Source: Bryum argenteum (taxonomy: Eukaryota > Streptophyta > Bryopsida > Bryales > Bryaceae). Taken from it: a DNA stretch of 64,000 bases. This document shows positions 10,451 through 20,055 of the stretch, piece by piece. Both the position numbers and the translations under genes were made by a program. The stretch is taken from assembly GCA_037043015.1 (NCBI GenBank), contig CM073322.1, positions 19,851,601 through 19,915,600 of the forward strand. Direction: 5' to 3'. The notes under the pieces were generated by a model. The model was not told the DNA's origin. It was given only the letters and a program-made list of their open reading frames with translations, and searched no databases. Every line of letters starts with the position of its first letter. Within the stretch, counting starts at the first letter, position 1.

Positions 10451-11242
10451 GATTGTGGTAACCATGACTTCTCGGTACTGTTGAACCTGCCAAGGCCGCG
10501 CTCAGCATCGCCACCGATACAAAGCAACACCAACCCGGAGCTATTGCCATCGATGCAAATGAACAGCAGCCCAGGACCACTGCCATCGATAGAAACCAAC
10601 ACCATCGCGGAGGCTTCGCCATCGACACAAATCAATATTAATCCGGAGGGAGAGGATTTGGAGGACTTTGATTCAGAAGAGACAGTCTCAGACGACCGAG
10701 AGCAATCGCCATCGACAGAAATCAACACCAGGTCGGAGGGAGAGGAGAACACAGATGTAATCATCACCAGGCCGGAGGGAGAGAACTCAGATTCAGAGGA
10801 CTTTTATTCAGATACAGATTCCGAGGACTTTCCTTTTAATGGTCAAGAGGGAGAGGAGAACACAGATTTTGAGGACTTTGATTTTGATTCTGAAGAGGAC
10901 TTTGATTTTGATTCTGAAGAGGACTTTGATTTTGATTCTGAAGAGGACTTTGATTTTGATTCTGAAGAGGACTTTGATTTTGATTCTGAAGAGGACTTTG
11001 ATTTTGATTCTGAAGAGGACTTTGATTTTGATTCTGAAGAGGACTTTGATTTTGATTCTGAAGAGACAATTTCAGACCGAGAGTCATCGCCATCGTCACA
11101 AATCAACACCAGCTCGGAGGAAGAGGTGAACAGAGACTTTAGAAACTTATATATAGATGAGCGGATTTTAGACCTAGAGCCATCGCTATCAAATGGTCTA
11201 GAGGGAGACGAGAACCCAGATTCAGATGAGTATTGGAGATGA
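10451..11242 (+). CDS. Acidic repeat protein exon (copy C of H1-linked family)
   Basis: An exon-like frame opens after a good acceptor (TTCTCATCAG ending at 10450) with DCGNHDFSVLLNLPRPRSAS and runs to a TGA at 11240-11242 without interruption. The beginning is shared with copy B and with two minus-strand copies. After it, serine/threonine/proline-rich text gives way to a very acidic body containing eight perfect EDFDFDSE octapeptides and ending DSDEYWR. Its charge is the reverse of the H1 tail that replaces it in copy B. No upstream start codon in this frame is apparent, so it is probably a downstream or alternative exon, possibly joined to H1 exon 1. Function unknown; acidic histone-chaperone-like behaviour would be pure speculation. 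Confidence 0.45.
   Translation, partial: DCGNHDFSVLLNLPRPRSASPPIQSNTNPELLPSMQMNSSPGPLPSIETNTIAEASPSTQININPEGEDLEDFDSEETVSDDREQSPSTEINTRSEGEENTDVIITRPEGENSDSEDFYSDTDSEDFPFNGQEGEENTDFEDFDFDSEEDFDFDSEEDFDFDSEEDFDFDSEEDFDFDSEEDFDFDSEEDFDFDSEEDFDFDSEETISDRESSPSSQINTSSEEEVNRDFRNLYIDERILDLEPSLSNGLEGDENPDSDEYWR
10871..11062 (+). repeat. Eight perfect 24-bp coding repeats
   Basis: The unit GAGGACTTTGATTTTGATTC followed by TGAA is repeated eight times without a single mismatch, encoding EDFDFDSE each time. The uniformity implies very recent expansion. Because 24 is a multiple of three, copy number can change without breaking the frame. Confidence 0.97.
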
Positions 11243-13570
11243 GAAATATCAGAGATCTTTTCTTCAGATACAGCGGAGTGTCAGTAGACGATTGTTGGTG
11301 AAAACACATAACATTCGAGCTGCTGCAAAAAGCGGATGATTCAGATGCCTATGTTGCACCATTCGGAAGATCCTGTACACCCTCTAAGGAAATTTGGTCT
11401 TGGAGTTGAATTGATCTTTGAAGGAACATTGTAGTACTGTACTGTACAACAATGTAATGTGCAGTGCCGTGTGACAGTAATGACATGATAAATCGTTCAG
11501 TTTCGCGCCTATGTACTGAAATGCAGGCGATGGAGTATGAAAGAACTTGTTGCAAGCCAAGTCGTTCGATTCCAAGATAGCAGTTGTCCATACCCCAATT
11601 TGTCCACCGTGTAACCATGAAGCTGCTTTGATTTTCGATTTCATGCAATGGACGAGCAACTAAAAACTGATTCTAAAAACTGATTCATACGCTGTTGACA
11701 CTAGCTCATAGAGCTCATGCTTTCCAACTACATCCCCAACCTAGTCTATTTAGTGTGGTACATGTTAAATTTCATACTATACTTACATATGTAATTTGTC
11801 ATATAGTATTTGCAATAAACAATCTGTCTAATATCATTTGTATTTATGGTCTTCTATATATAATCCATAGTATATTGCCCCACAAAAGACGGGAATATTG
11901 CCCCACAAAAGACGGGAACTAGAGACCAACTTTATTGGTGGTGTCCCACTGTTTACTTGTTGATAGTTGTATTGTGAATATTGTGTAATTATGAGGATTT
12001 TGGCATAGGAACTAGGAAGAGTTACATGTGAAGAATATGCATTTCATAATAATCATTGTAGTACCAGTGACTTGATCTACCAATTTATAATATTCTGAGT
12101 TTCCATTTATGTGAAATGATCATTGATAAAGTTTCAGTTATAATGATTTCATGTTCCAAGCCAATTATGTGAATTTAAAAATAGTTTGATTCAAGATACA
12201 ATATTGACCTGCACTATACGTACTTTGACCACCAGATGTCATTGATGTCGGAAAAGAACATTTTGGATGAAGGGCAGAAACTTTGAGGAGCCCCAACTTC
12301 TTCATCTAAAACATATTTTGACAATATCATGTAGGGTTGGTCCCCAATCAAGTCTACTTTGTGTGGTAAAAATTGTAGACACGTACAATGAAGTATGATT
12401 TAACGAGATGCATTACAATGAAGGCAACTTTTGTTTTTGGATTTTCAAACATGGGGCATGTTTTACCAATTATGTGAATTTAAAAATAGTTTCCAAGATA
12501 TAGCTTTTTACATATTCATGACCCCATGATTAATTTCAACAACTTTGTAGTTGGAAGATTTTTGATCCAATTAAGTTTGCAATGATGTTCCTACACTACA
12601 AAAAGTGATAGATGGATGATTTGTGAGGACCTATTTTTCCTTCATCCACCTTTGGATTCCAACTTTATGTTTTGAGATGGAATCCGATTAGAATTTATTT
12701 CTAGAGGCGGAAAACCTTGGCAAAAACCAATAATGTTTAAAAGTAAGGCATAGACTTCAGTGCAATTGTCTAGGGTTGGATTGTTGTTTCTTTGTAAATT
12801 TTATGATATTTTCACCCTTTCAAGGAGATTATTAGAGCCAAGAACAATTATTGGTGAAATTTTTTGGTACATAGGTATTATTGATATGAAGGTAAACTTC
12901 TTAGTTGGAGATTTTTTCATTGTAGTAGCTTTGTTGGTAAAAGGTGAACATGATGAAATTTGTACCCTATTTTGGATACCAATATGTCATAATTTTGCAA
13001 TCTATAAGGTCTAAGACTCAAATTTTGGTATACATGGCCTACAATAAGTCTACTACAAGATTATACGGTAAAGATCTAAATAGCTTACCTTCAATTCAAA
13101 TATGACACTTTTTTGAGAATATGTTTTTTGGCTAAATATAAGCTAGAAGGTTAGGAGTTCAGCATATTATTTTAGAACATCAAGAAAAAATTATAATTGA
13201 TCTATTGATATATCTATACTTAAGGTGTGCACTAGCTCAAATTGCAACATGTATTCAAGTTGAAGCGTGAGTAGGTATGTGTTGAAAGCGTGGGTAGGTT
13301 TGTGGTGAAGGCGTGGGTAGGTATGTGGTAAAAATGTGTGACACTAATCTTACCTTACATTGACCATGTGGTGCACATTCATTACCTCTCTCAAGATGAA
13401 CTTTCTATAGTGAACCTTGACACTATTTTTGTTCCTATAATAAACTTCCTATATTGTATTGGACACTATTTGTGATGGGACATTGCTTACACTAATTACC
13501 GTAGTGTAGCTTCATGTTATTTTGGGCTTTGTTGAAAGCTAAGGGCCACCTCTCTCTCTTCATGTCCCTT
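11243..13570. other. AT-rich intergenic DNA
   Basis: No gene was recognised. Small features are a direct repeat of ATTGCCCCACAAAAGACGGG (11876-11918) and a three-copy repeat of about 23 bp around GCGTGGGTAGGTATGTGGTG (about 13265-13333). The longest frames (for example 12760-13014) are hydrophobic by composition and lack family signals. Confidence 0.45.
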
Positions 13571-13737
13571 TGTTTCTCTAAAGTTGTAGTTCTTCAAAGT
13601 TGAGCTCTTCATTTATAAAGCTCATTGATCCACAATGTCAAATTTTGACATTAGGGGTAATCATGGGTTTAAGAGAGCATTGCAACAGGAATAATGCTAC
13701 GTATTTTGATTCACAAAATACATTGTAGCAATTAAGA
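13571..13737 (+). repeat. Dispersed repeat, copy 2
   Basis: This is the partner of 7196-7356, with the same order of words including TGTCAAATTTTGACAT and CAAAATACATTGTAGCAATT. The two copies are direct repeats about 6.4 kb apart flanking the plus-strand H1 cluster. Confidence 0.75.
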
Positions 13738-14385
13738 TTTAGACTTTTGTCCTCTTATCCTTAGCAAAAAGTTCAGCAAGAAATTTGAAATTTGCAAAGC
13801 TACCAGTGACATCATAAGGTAGTCTACTAGATACTATCACTACATCAATTACAACCCACTATGGTAAACTCCACAAAAGGTACATTAAGAGGTTAACATT
13901 CTAACTACAATTTTTTTGAAATAACTGTAAATCCAACTTCAAGAGTTACAAATTTTGAAAAGATTCACATGAATATTCCAATAAATATTCCAATAGATGT
14001 GGTCTCCTACCAACTTCACCCCACGCACACAATATCTTGCACGGCTAATTTACCATTTGCCATGCTGAAATCTGCTCCATTATTGAGCAAGCAACCTTCC
14101 GGTCAACACGATCTTTTCAACAAACACCAAATCGAAGCCATAAGTGCCAATCCAGTCAAACGTTGTCAACTAAATCTCGATGCGACAGTGTACTGTGAAT
14201 TTATTAGAACCCTCCGTAATAATCATCAAATAATTGCTGTATATCTATGCAGCTGTGGTGTGAGATAATTATGACATGATGGGAGCCATAATTTGATGTA
14301 ATCTAAAGCATGAGCCTCCATCTAATCCATGGGTCCTTTCTTCAAAGAACAAACGGCATCGAAGAGAGACTCAACACAGTGGATA
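13738..14385. other. 3' flank of the AVT1-like gene
   Basis: Immediately downstream of the transporter on the minus strand; presumably includes its 3' UTR. A 99-codon plus-strand frame (13969-14268) has no recognisable family signal and lies antisense to the presumed UTR, so it is not called. Confidence 0.4.
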
Positions 14386-17300
14386 CTATTGAATGTTGTG
14401 GTAGCTCGCAATGATGCCAGACACTGATGAATATGTGCCCATGACCAAACACACGAACCCAATAATGATCACCATCACACACAAGCTTGCCTGCAACACG
14501 CCAAGCTCCAATCAAAACATGAAATATAACTCAATCATGTACGAGTAAAGTGACCACAGAAGCGTAGATACTGATTTCGAGTAATATGGAAGATATAAAG
14601 TGTACCTGGAGCATTTGCACTTTCTTGCCGAAGATAGCGAGGTAGCACGCACAGGGTAAGATCAGCGACTGCAAGAGGTACATGGGGTGTCAATAGAAAC
14701 GGGTTTGAGACTTTCTTAGTAAACACATTTTGCAATATTTCGACAGGTTTGTGGGTTTGTTTAGTACTTACAACAGTCATACTCAGGGCGGAACCTATGA
14801 AAGCCATCACGAATCCTGAAAAAATGTTAAACACCACCAGTAAAAAAGGTTAAAAGACTCCATGCATTTTGCAAGTAAAAGTGAGCTTTCGATACACGAT
14901 ATCGATTCGTGATAAAAGAAATGGTGATGGAAGACATCATGAGGATCTGCAGGAATATATAATGTGCTGCTATAACTCAATAGACTGATCATCGTGCTTG
15001 CTTTTGTACAGGAGCTTCTTTACCATGTTTGAAACTCACCGAAAAACGGAACCAGAACTGCCACACCAATGGTGGAAATGACGAGGGCTGTGCGTATGAG
15101 GATTGATGCGGAACGATGCTTAACACTTTCAGGCCCAACTGGTAGCAGCTCCTCCAAACTTAGTGCTACCGGCATCATCGATAGCGCAAATGTGCATTCC
15201 TCACGTTAAGAATCCCACTTATTATCAAGAAAAGCATCTCATGTGACTAGACTTGACAACCATCAAACAGATCCCAAGTATAATGAAAGGATATTTTGTA
15301 AAGGGGTTGACGACCTGCACAAATCACACGCACAAACTCCAGTTAATGTCAAAATTGCTTGCATTATATGGCTACCAGGCAATCTTCAACACGATACATG
15401 ATACAGAAAATGAATGTGGTTGTTACACACCAAGAAATATGCAAAGCAAAAAGGGGAGAAAGACTAACCGTAGTCCAGACAGCTACTTTGGATGCCAAGA
15501 ATTGCTTGGGCAAATTCAGCGTGATTTGAGATGCCGTTGCTGCTCCAAACATCGTTAAGCCCATGACCGCCATTCCGGCATAGAGAAGCGTGCACAAAGT
15601 GAAGCTGCAATCAAACAAATGGTCTCCTCAGTCTCAAGATCCTGAAATTCGTCCAGAAATTAATATGTGAGCATAAGCTGAGTATGCAATTTATAAGAAG
15701 CGTACCTTACAGCTAATAGTTTGTTGTAGTCGTTCCTATTCCGCAAGGAGGAGTAGATGTTGGGAAACACAGCATGTCCGGAGTAACAGAATCCATAAAG
15801 GCCAATAGAGACAGGAAGACCCGATAAGTTGAAAAACGCTGTAGTTTCATGGAAGCCTACACCATCCACGGCTCCCACCCAAAGAACAGAAAATGCCACT
15901 ACTATTGAGGCTATAACGCCTCCAGCTGCAGAAACACATGAATTTTTTCAGTCCGAAGCCTCCTCCACCAGAAAAATAGTATCATGATATGAATTAAGCC
16001 TACCTGAAACATATGACAACAAGCTAAGGTCCCGTAGCCACACTGTTGGTAGAACGAGAAGCGCTGTCATGAGAGAGAAGGTAGTTTTGCCGTCGATATG
16101 AAAGCCTCCTATAGAGAGATGCGCCGCTGGGAAAAGAGATGATAGATTGTCTCCCTCCAGGATTAAAAACTCCACACAGCAGGCCTGCGCACAACCCAGT
16201 CCGAGAAAAAGTACATAAAATAAAGTGGAAGCTTTAAACAGAGCAAGCTTTACTATAAGCCTTCTGATTTTTAAGGAAGACAGAGAAGACAAAGAAGCTT
16301 GCGACAATCAATCAATGATAGGAAAGAGAACTGTATGTAGAGGTAGTACTATCTAAGAGCAATATTAAGCCAGTGAGTGAGCCAGGAAAAGACAAAGTGT
16401 TTACTTACATATAGCTCTGTGTACAGAATAATCTGCACACGACCCCAAAAAGTGAAGAATCAGAACTGATTCAATGGATTTCGACAAAACTACCACTTTT
16501 TTGTTGGAAGGTATCAACAAGAACTCACAGAGATGATTATACGACCAATACGACCAAATGCAGCCTGGCCAATATCTGGGTAAGTAGCTAAGCCTGGTCC
16601 ACTTTCCAAGCACCGACGAAGCAAGATTCCCGTGTAGAAGCAAATCAACGACAATGCAAACAGGTAAAACACTCCAATCCAGCCTGCTTGCATTAATGCA
16701 AAAGGAGTGGTCAAAACCCCCACGCCTGCCAGCACATTAACTCCTGCACCCGCCAACAACTCTCATCAGTAAAACATCAATAATTCGAAAGCTGCACAAT
16801 TATTATTCGAATTCCGGAAAAAAGACTGACCGTTGAAGAGTCCTTGTACGAAGCTGCTACCAAGCACTACTACTTTGCCATCGTCGGCAACATAGATGGC
16901 GCTGTCAGTTTTAACAAATTGATCCTCCAATTTTCGGACAGGGTCGGTGTAAGGAAGCGTGAATTCCTCACTATCCTTCTTGGTGTGGCCCCCCAGCAAC
17001 GGAATCCGCAGAGGCGGAGTGCCGGAGACAAGTACAGATCCAACTCTAGGTAAGGATAATTGGGAAGCGCTAAGACGATGGTGGAGTCCCGGGCTAAACA
17101 AGCTGATGCTCGGGGATTGCAAGGCGCTGTAAATATCCATGGACTGCCTGCAGGAAAAGCAAGAATCGAGAATCGTCTTTTTAGGGGTTCCGAAGAATTC
17201 CTGAAAAAGAATGCGAAATTCAAGAAATGCGAGCATTGAATCACTCACCTGTAACTTTGCGGCCACATGGGTACAGAGCCTGAGACGTTGTTGGGGTCGT

Positions 17301-17424
17301 CTTCTTCTTCGTCGTCGTCCGATGATCCGCCAGAGCCTGAGGCGACACTGGTATCGTCTTCCTCGCTGTCGTTCGCCTCTGCGCCCATCTCTGCCCAGTA
17401 GTGGGCGTCCTGGTGCGAAGGCAT
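14386..17424 (-). CDS. AVT1-like: AVT1-like vacuolar amino acid transporter, 12 exons
   Basis: Exons, in order of translation: 17249-17424, 16831-17147, 16529-16743, 16409-16432, 16004-16184, 15706-15925, 15469-15604, 15295-15314, 15040-15191, 14772-14815, 14606-14668, 14386-14490. Joined, they give an uninterrupted 550-residue protein. Residues 1-60 are acidic and serine-rich (EEDDTSVASGSGGSSDDDEE), followed by MWPQSYRQSMD. From about residue 163 the Aa_trans (AAAP family) fold follows: NGVNVLAGVGVLTTPFAL, CFYTGILLRRCLE, YPDIGQAAFG, LPTVWLRDLSLLSY, VSIGLYGFCYSGHAVFPNIY, TKFALSMMPVALSLEELLP, ending in membrane segments and MGTYSSVSGI. Family members move neutral amino acids across the vacuolar membrane by proton exchange. 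All introns are GT-AG except intron 8, which is AT-AC. Substrate preference is not deducible. The length is typical for plant AVT1 proteins. Confidence 0.93.
15192..15294 (-). other. U12-type AT-AC intron in the AVT1-like gene
   Basis: The 103-bp intron 8 starts ATATCCTTTC, the U12 5' splice consensus, and ends GCAC. A TTCTTAAC branch-site match lies at 15205-15212, about a dozen bases before the 3' end. Splicing there joins ...NPFTK directly to FALSMMPVALSLEE in frame, exactly as the family alignment expects. No GT-AG choice nearby gives a sensible join. Confidence 0.88.
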
Positions 17425-17771
17425 TGCGCCGGGATGGGATTTGCAGACAGAGTTGAGTTACAGAGGCCCAAAGTGCGAATCGATGCGCAGATTCATAGAG
17501 AGAGAGCAGGAGGAAGAGAGGATTCGCTGGAAGATCTAAGCTAGCTGCGGCACGTCGCACGCCGCAGGCAGCGACGATACCTTCACTCTTTGTAGAGAAG
17601 AAGGTGAAGGATGAGAGATGCTGTATCCCAGCTGGCACTGGCTCGCTTTTCCAGAAACAAGAGCCTGCTGCCTCCCGTTCCGTTCATTCCACGGTAGTAG
17701 CATCTGGCCTTCGCCCTGCCTCGTCGGTCGCTCCCCTCCTGAGACCTGGAATGGGACCTGGTATGCTAGGG
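17425..17771 (-). promoter_or_regulatory. 5' leader and upstream region of AVT1-like gene
   Basis: This stretch lies between the AVT1-like start codon (17424) and the minisatellite. It contains a CT/GA-rich run (GAGAGAGAG near 17498-17508) common in plant 5' leaders. A 290-codon frame passing through here is a read-through of exon 2 and intron 1 and is not a separate gene. No certain TATA box was identified. Confidence 0.4.
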
Positions 17772-18300
17772 AGCGGGATCTGGGGACCTGGCCTGCCACG
17801 GATAGGGCTCCTGGGACCTAGCCTCCAGGGATCTTTGGACCTGACCTAGCCTTGGAGGGGGCTCCTGGGACCTGGCCTTGCTTTGGAGGGGCTCCTGGGA
17901 CCTGGCCTTGCCTTGGAGGGGCTCCTGGGACCTGGCCTTGCCTTGGAGGGGCTCCTGGGACCTGGCCTTGCCTTGGAGGGGCTCCTGGGACCTAGAATGG
18001 GACCTGTCTTTGCCTTGGAGGGGCTCCTGGGACCTAGACTGGGACCTGACCTTGCCTTGGAGGGGCTCCTGGGACCTAGACTGGGACCTGACCTTGCCTT
18101 GGAGGGGCTCCTGGGACCTAGACTGGGACCTGACCTTGCCTTGGAGGGGCTCATGGGACCTAGGCTGGGACCTGGCCTTGCCTTGGAAGGAACTGCTGGG
18201 ATCTAGCCTGTGCTTGGAGGGGAATCTGGGGGCCAGGCCTGCATTGGTGGGGGTTTTGGGGACCTCAATTGCCTTGGGGGGGGGGGGAGCTCCTGAGACC
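17772..18300. repeat. G-rich minisatellite (30- and 42-bp units)
   Basis: Tandem copies of a 30-bp unit (CTTGGAGGGGCTCCTGGGAC plus CTGGCCTTGC) pass into a 42-bp version that adds an extra GGGACC segment. About a dozen units are visible, with degenerate ones at both edges and a G9-10 run at about 18278-18287. Both unit lengths are multiples of three, so several frames on both strands stay open for 100-210 codons; this reflects periodicity rather than selection. It lies about 350 bp upstream of the transporter start codon. Confidence 0.9.
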
Positions 18301-18654
18301 TGGATCGAGGTCTCGAACCCCCTCGAACCCAACAAGATCCTTTTTGGTTTGCAACTACAGTACAGTACTGGGGAATCCTTTTGAGACCTATGCAAAGAGG
18401 TCCCACTGTTTTTTGTGGACGATTTTATTTTACTTTCACACGTCGGATGTTTTGATTTTCAGATATTAGGGCTTGCTCCCCGCACATTTCTTGGTATGTC
18501 CGCCACATCACATGCTCCATGTGATGTGTCCATGATGGGGGTTTTGCATCACCTACAGTACAACACACTCCTCCTTAAATAGTCTTAGCTTCATCAATGC
18601 TTCATATACCTGTAGTTCGGTGCCAAGTCAAATCGCATTTCACCTGATGACCTG
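18301..18654. other. Spacer without recognised features
   Basis: No gene or repeat was recognised between the minisatellite and the TTAA-flanked element. Confidence 0.4.
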
Positions 18655-19380
18655 TTAACCCCTAAAGCACTAAAGTCGACTGAGGCCATATATTCTGGTA
18701 GTTTGGAGTTTGGTCAGCCTCTGATTTACTACTTTGAGCTCGCATGAAGTTAAAACCTTTTGCAAGTTGGAAAGCTTTTCCATACCTTTCCGAAGTATCA
18801 TTTCACACTTTAATATTCTCATTCTTTAGGAAATATTCACAATGAAAGTTTAAAAACACTTTTTGAAATCTACCCAAGATTACTGAAAACTGTGGTATTT
18901 GCTCATTTATTCTCAGAATCTGACCAATATCGATTAAATTGCAGAAACTTCAAAAACTTACCAAAAATTGGGGTTTCACTTTTTTCAAATTTTGTTTTTG
19001 GTGCATGTAAGTAAGTTTCTATAGGTGCATGAGAGTAAAAATTGCATGGACATGTTCCTAACTCATGTAAAAAGAAGGATGTGAAGAGATTCATATCATA
19101 AAAATTTACCAAAGATGGTATTTATTGCCCTCAAAAAAGTAGTTACTCTTTTGACAACAAGTGATAAAAAAAAATTCTTCAACTTTGAGCATTACAATCT
19201 CATAATTGGTAAGGAATTTGAATATGAGATTTGATATACATACATACATACAAGTTAGTACTAAATCTTACGGTTACTTCTGTCAAAATTTGAAATTTGT
19301 CACTTTGCATCAAAAGTGGGTAGTTTTTGCCAATTCTTTGACTTTCCGGCAGTTTGAGGCGTGGTCGACTTAGGGGTTAA
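18655..19380. mobile_element. TTAA-flanked MITE-like element 1
   Basis: TTAA tetranucleotides at 18655-18658 and 19377-19380 flank a 718-bp AT-rich segment. Its ends are inverted: CCCCTAA...AAGTCGAC at the left and the complement of CCCCTAAGTCGAC at the right, the left copy carrying a short insertion. Ends starting CCC and a TTAA duplication are the signature of piggyBac-type elements. No transposase is encoded. Confidence 0.6.
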
Positions 19381-19685
19381 GTTCCTTTCGAGATGCTATT
19401 GAAAGGAAAGGCAGAGGATGATGCTGTGAGCATCCAGAAGGACAAAGGAATTCAACTGATGACCTAATGTTGAACTAAATCAGCATATAATTTCAGTAAA
19501 ATATTATACGTTCTAAGTATTTGGCCTTGAAAAATAAGGCATGTAGTATTATGTCCTATGTTTTCATCACACAAAGTTCCAAGTGTATGTTGGATCCGTA
19601 CTAAGTCACAATTAGGTGTACCAAAATTATGAAATTTGGCACCCTTTTGAATTCAAACCCTGTCATGGCAATCCCTAGTTCCTAC
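19381..19685. other. Spacer between the two MITE-like elements
   Basis: AT-rich, no gene recognised. Confidence 0.4.
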
Positions 19686-20055
19686 TTAACCCTTAAACGC
19701 CCAAGCAAGCCCGAGGGGCTTGATTCCCACAGAATCTTCTCTGTAGCTCTCACTGTACTCAACTTTTCACTTATATTTTGATGTCAAACTGGTCACCGTC
19801 TTATGATGCATTCAAAAAGTGAAATTTTACAATTCAAATCACAATTTGTGTGTATGATTTTATGGTTTGAAAGGATTGTGGTAGGTAGGTTGGGGTTGTA
19901 CATAACCTTGAAGGAGGTTGCAAGCTCATCATTGATTGGTTCATTCATGATGCCGAAGTTCAAAAAGTGCACTATTCATGATGCCCAAGTCCAAAAAATG
20001 CTGTGATCCAATTTTGGGCTGCCCGTTTCAGACCCCATGGGCGTTTAAGGGTTAA
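19686..20055. mobile_element. TTAA-flanked MITE-like element 2
   Basis: TTAA at 19686-19689 and 20052-20055 flank a 362-bp segment with perfect 14-bp terminal inverted repeats (CCCTTAAACGCCCA at 19690-19703, its complement at 20038-20051). Size, TIR start and TTAA duplication fit a non-autonomous piggyBac-like element. An internal direct repeat (AAAAAGTGC.ATTCATGATGCC type words at 19945-19990) is also visible. Confidence 0.7.

Noticed and set aside
10836-11129. Frames of Asn/Gln-rich and Ser/Lys-rich repeats opposite or beside the acidic exon
   Set aside because: Out-of-frame readings of the 24-bp repeat inside the longer acidic exon.
15192-15314. GT-AG alternative for AVT1-like intron 8
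   Set aside because: Using a GT donor downstream and the GTGAG acceptor would insert extra residues into a conserved segment; the AT-AC choice restores it exactly.
16766-17638. 290-codon minus-strand ORF as a separate gene
   Set aside because: It runs through intron 1 and exon 2 of the AVT1-like gene; only the part from the CCTGCAG acceptor onward is coding.
17766-18395. 209-codon minus-strand frame with QGKVRSQSRSQEPL repeats
   Set aside because: It only translates a minisatellite whose units are multiples of three. Several other frames are equally open, and no splice or start signal supports it.
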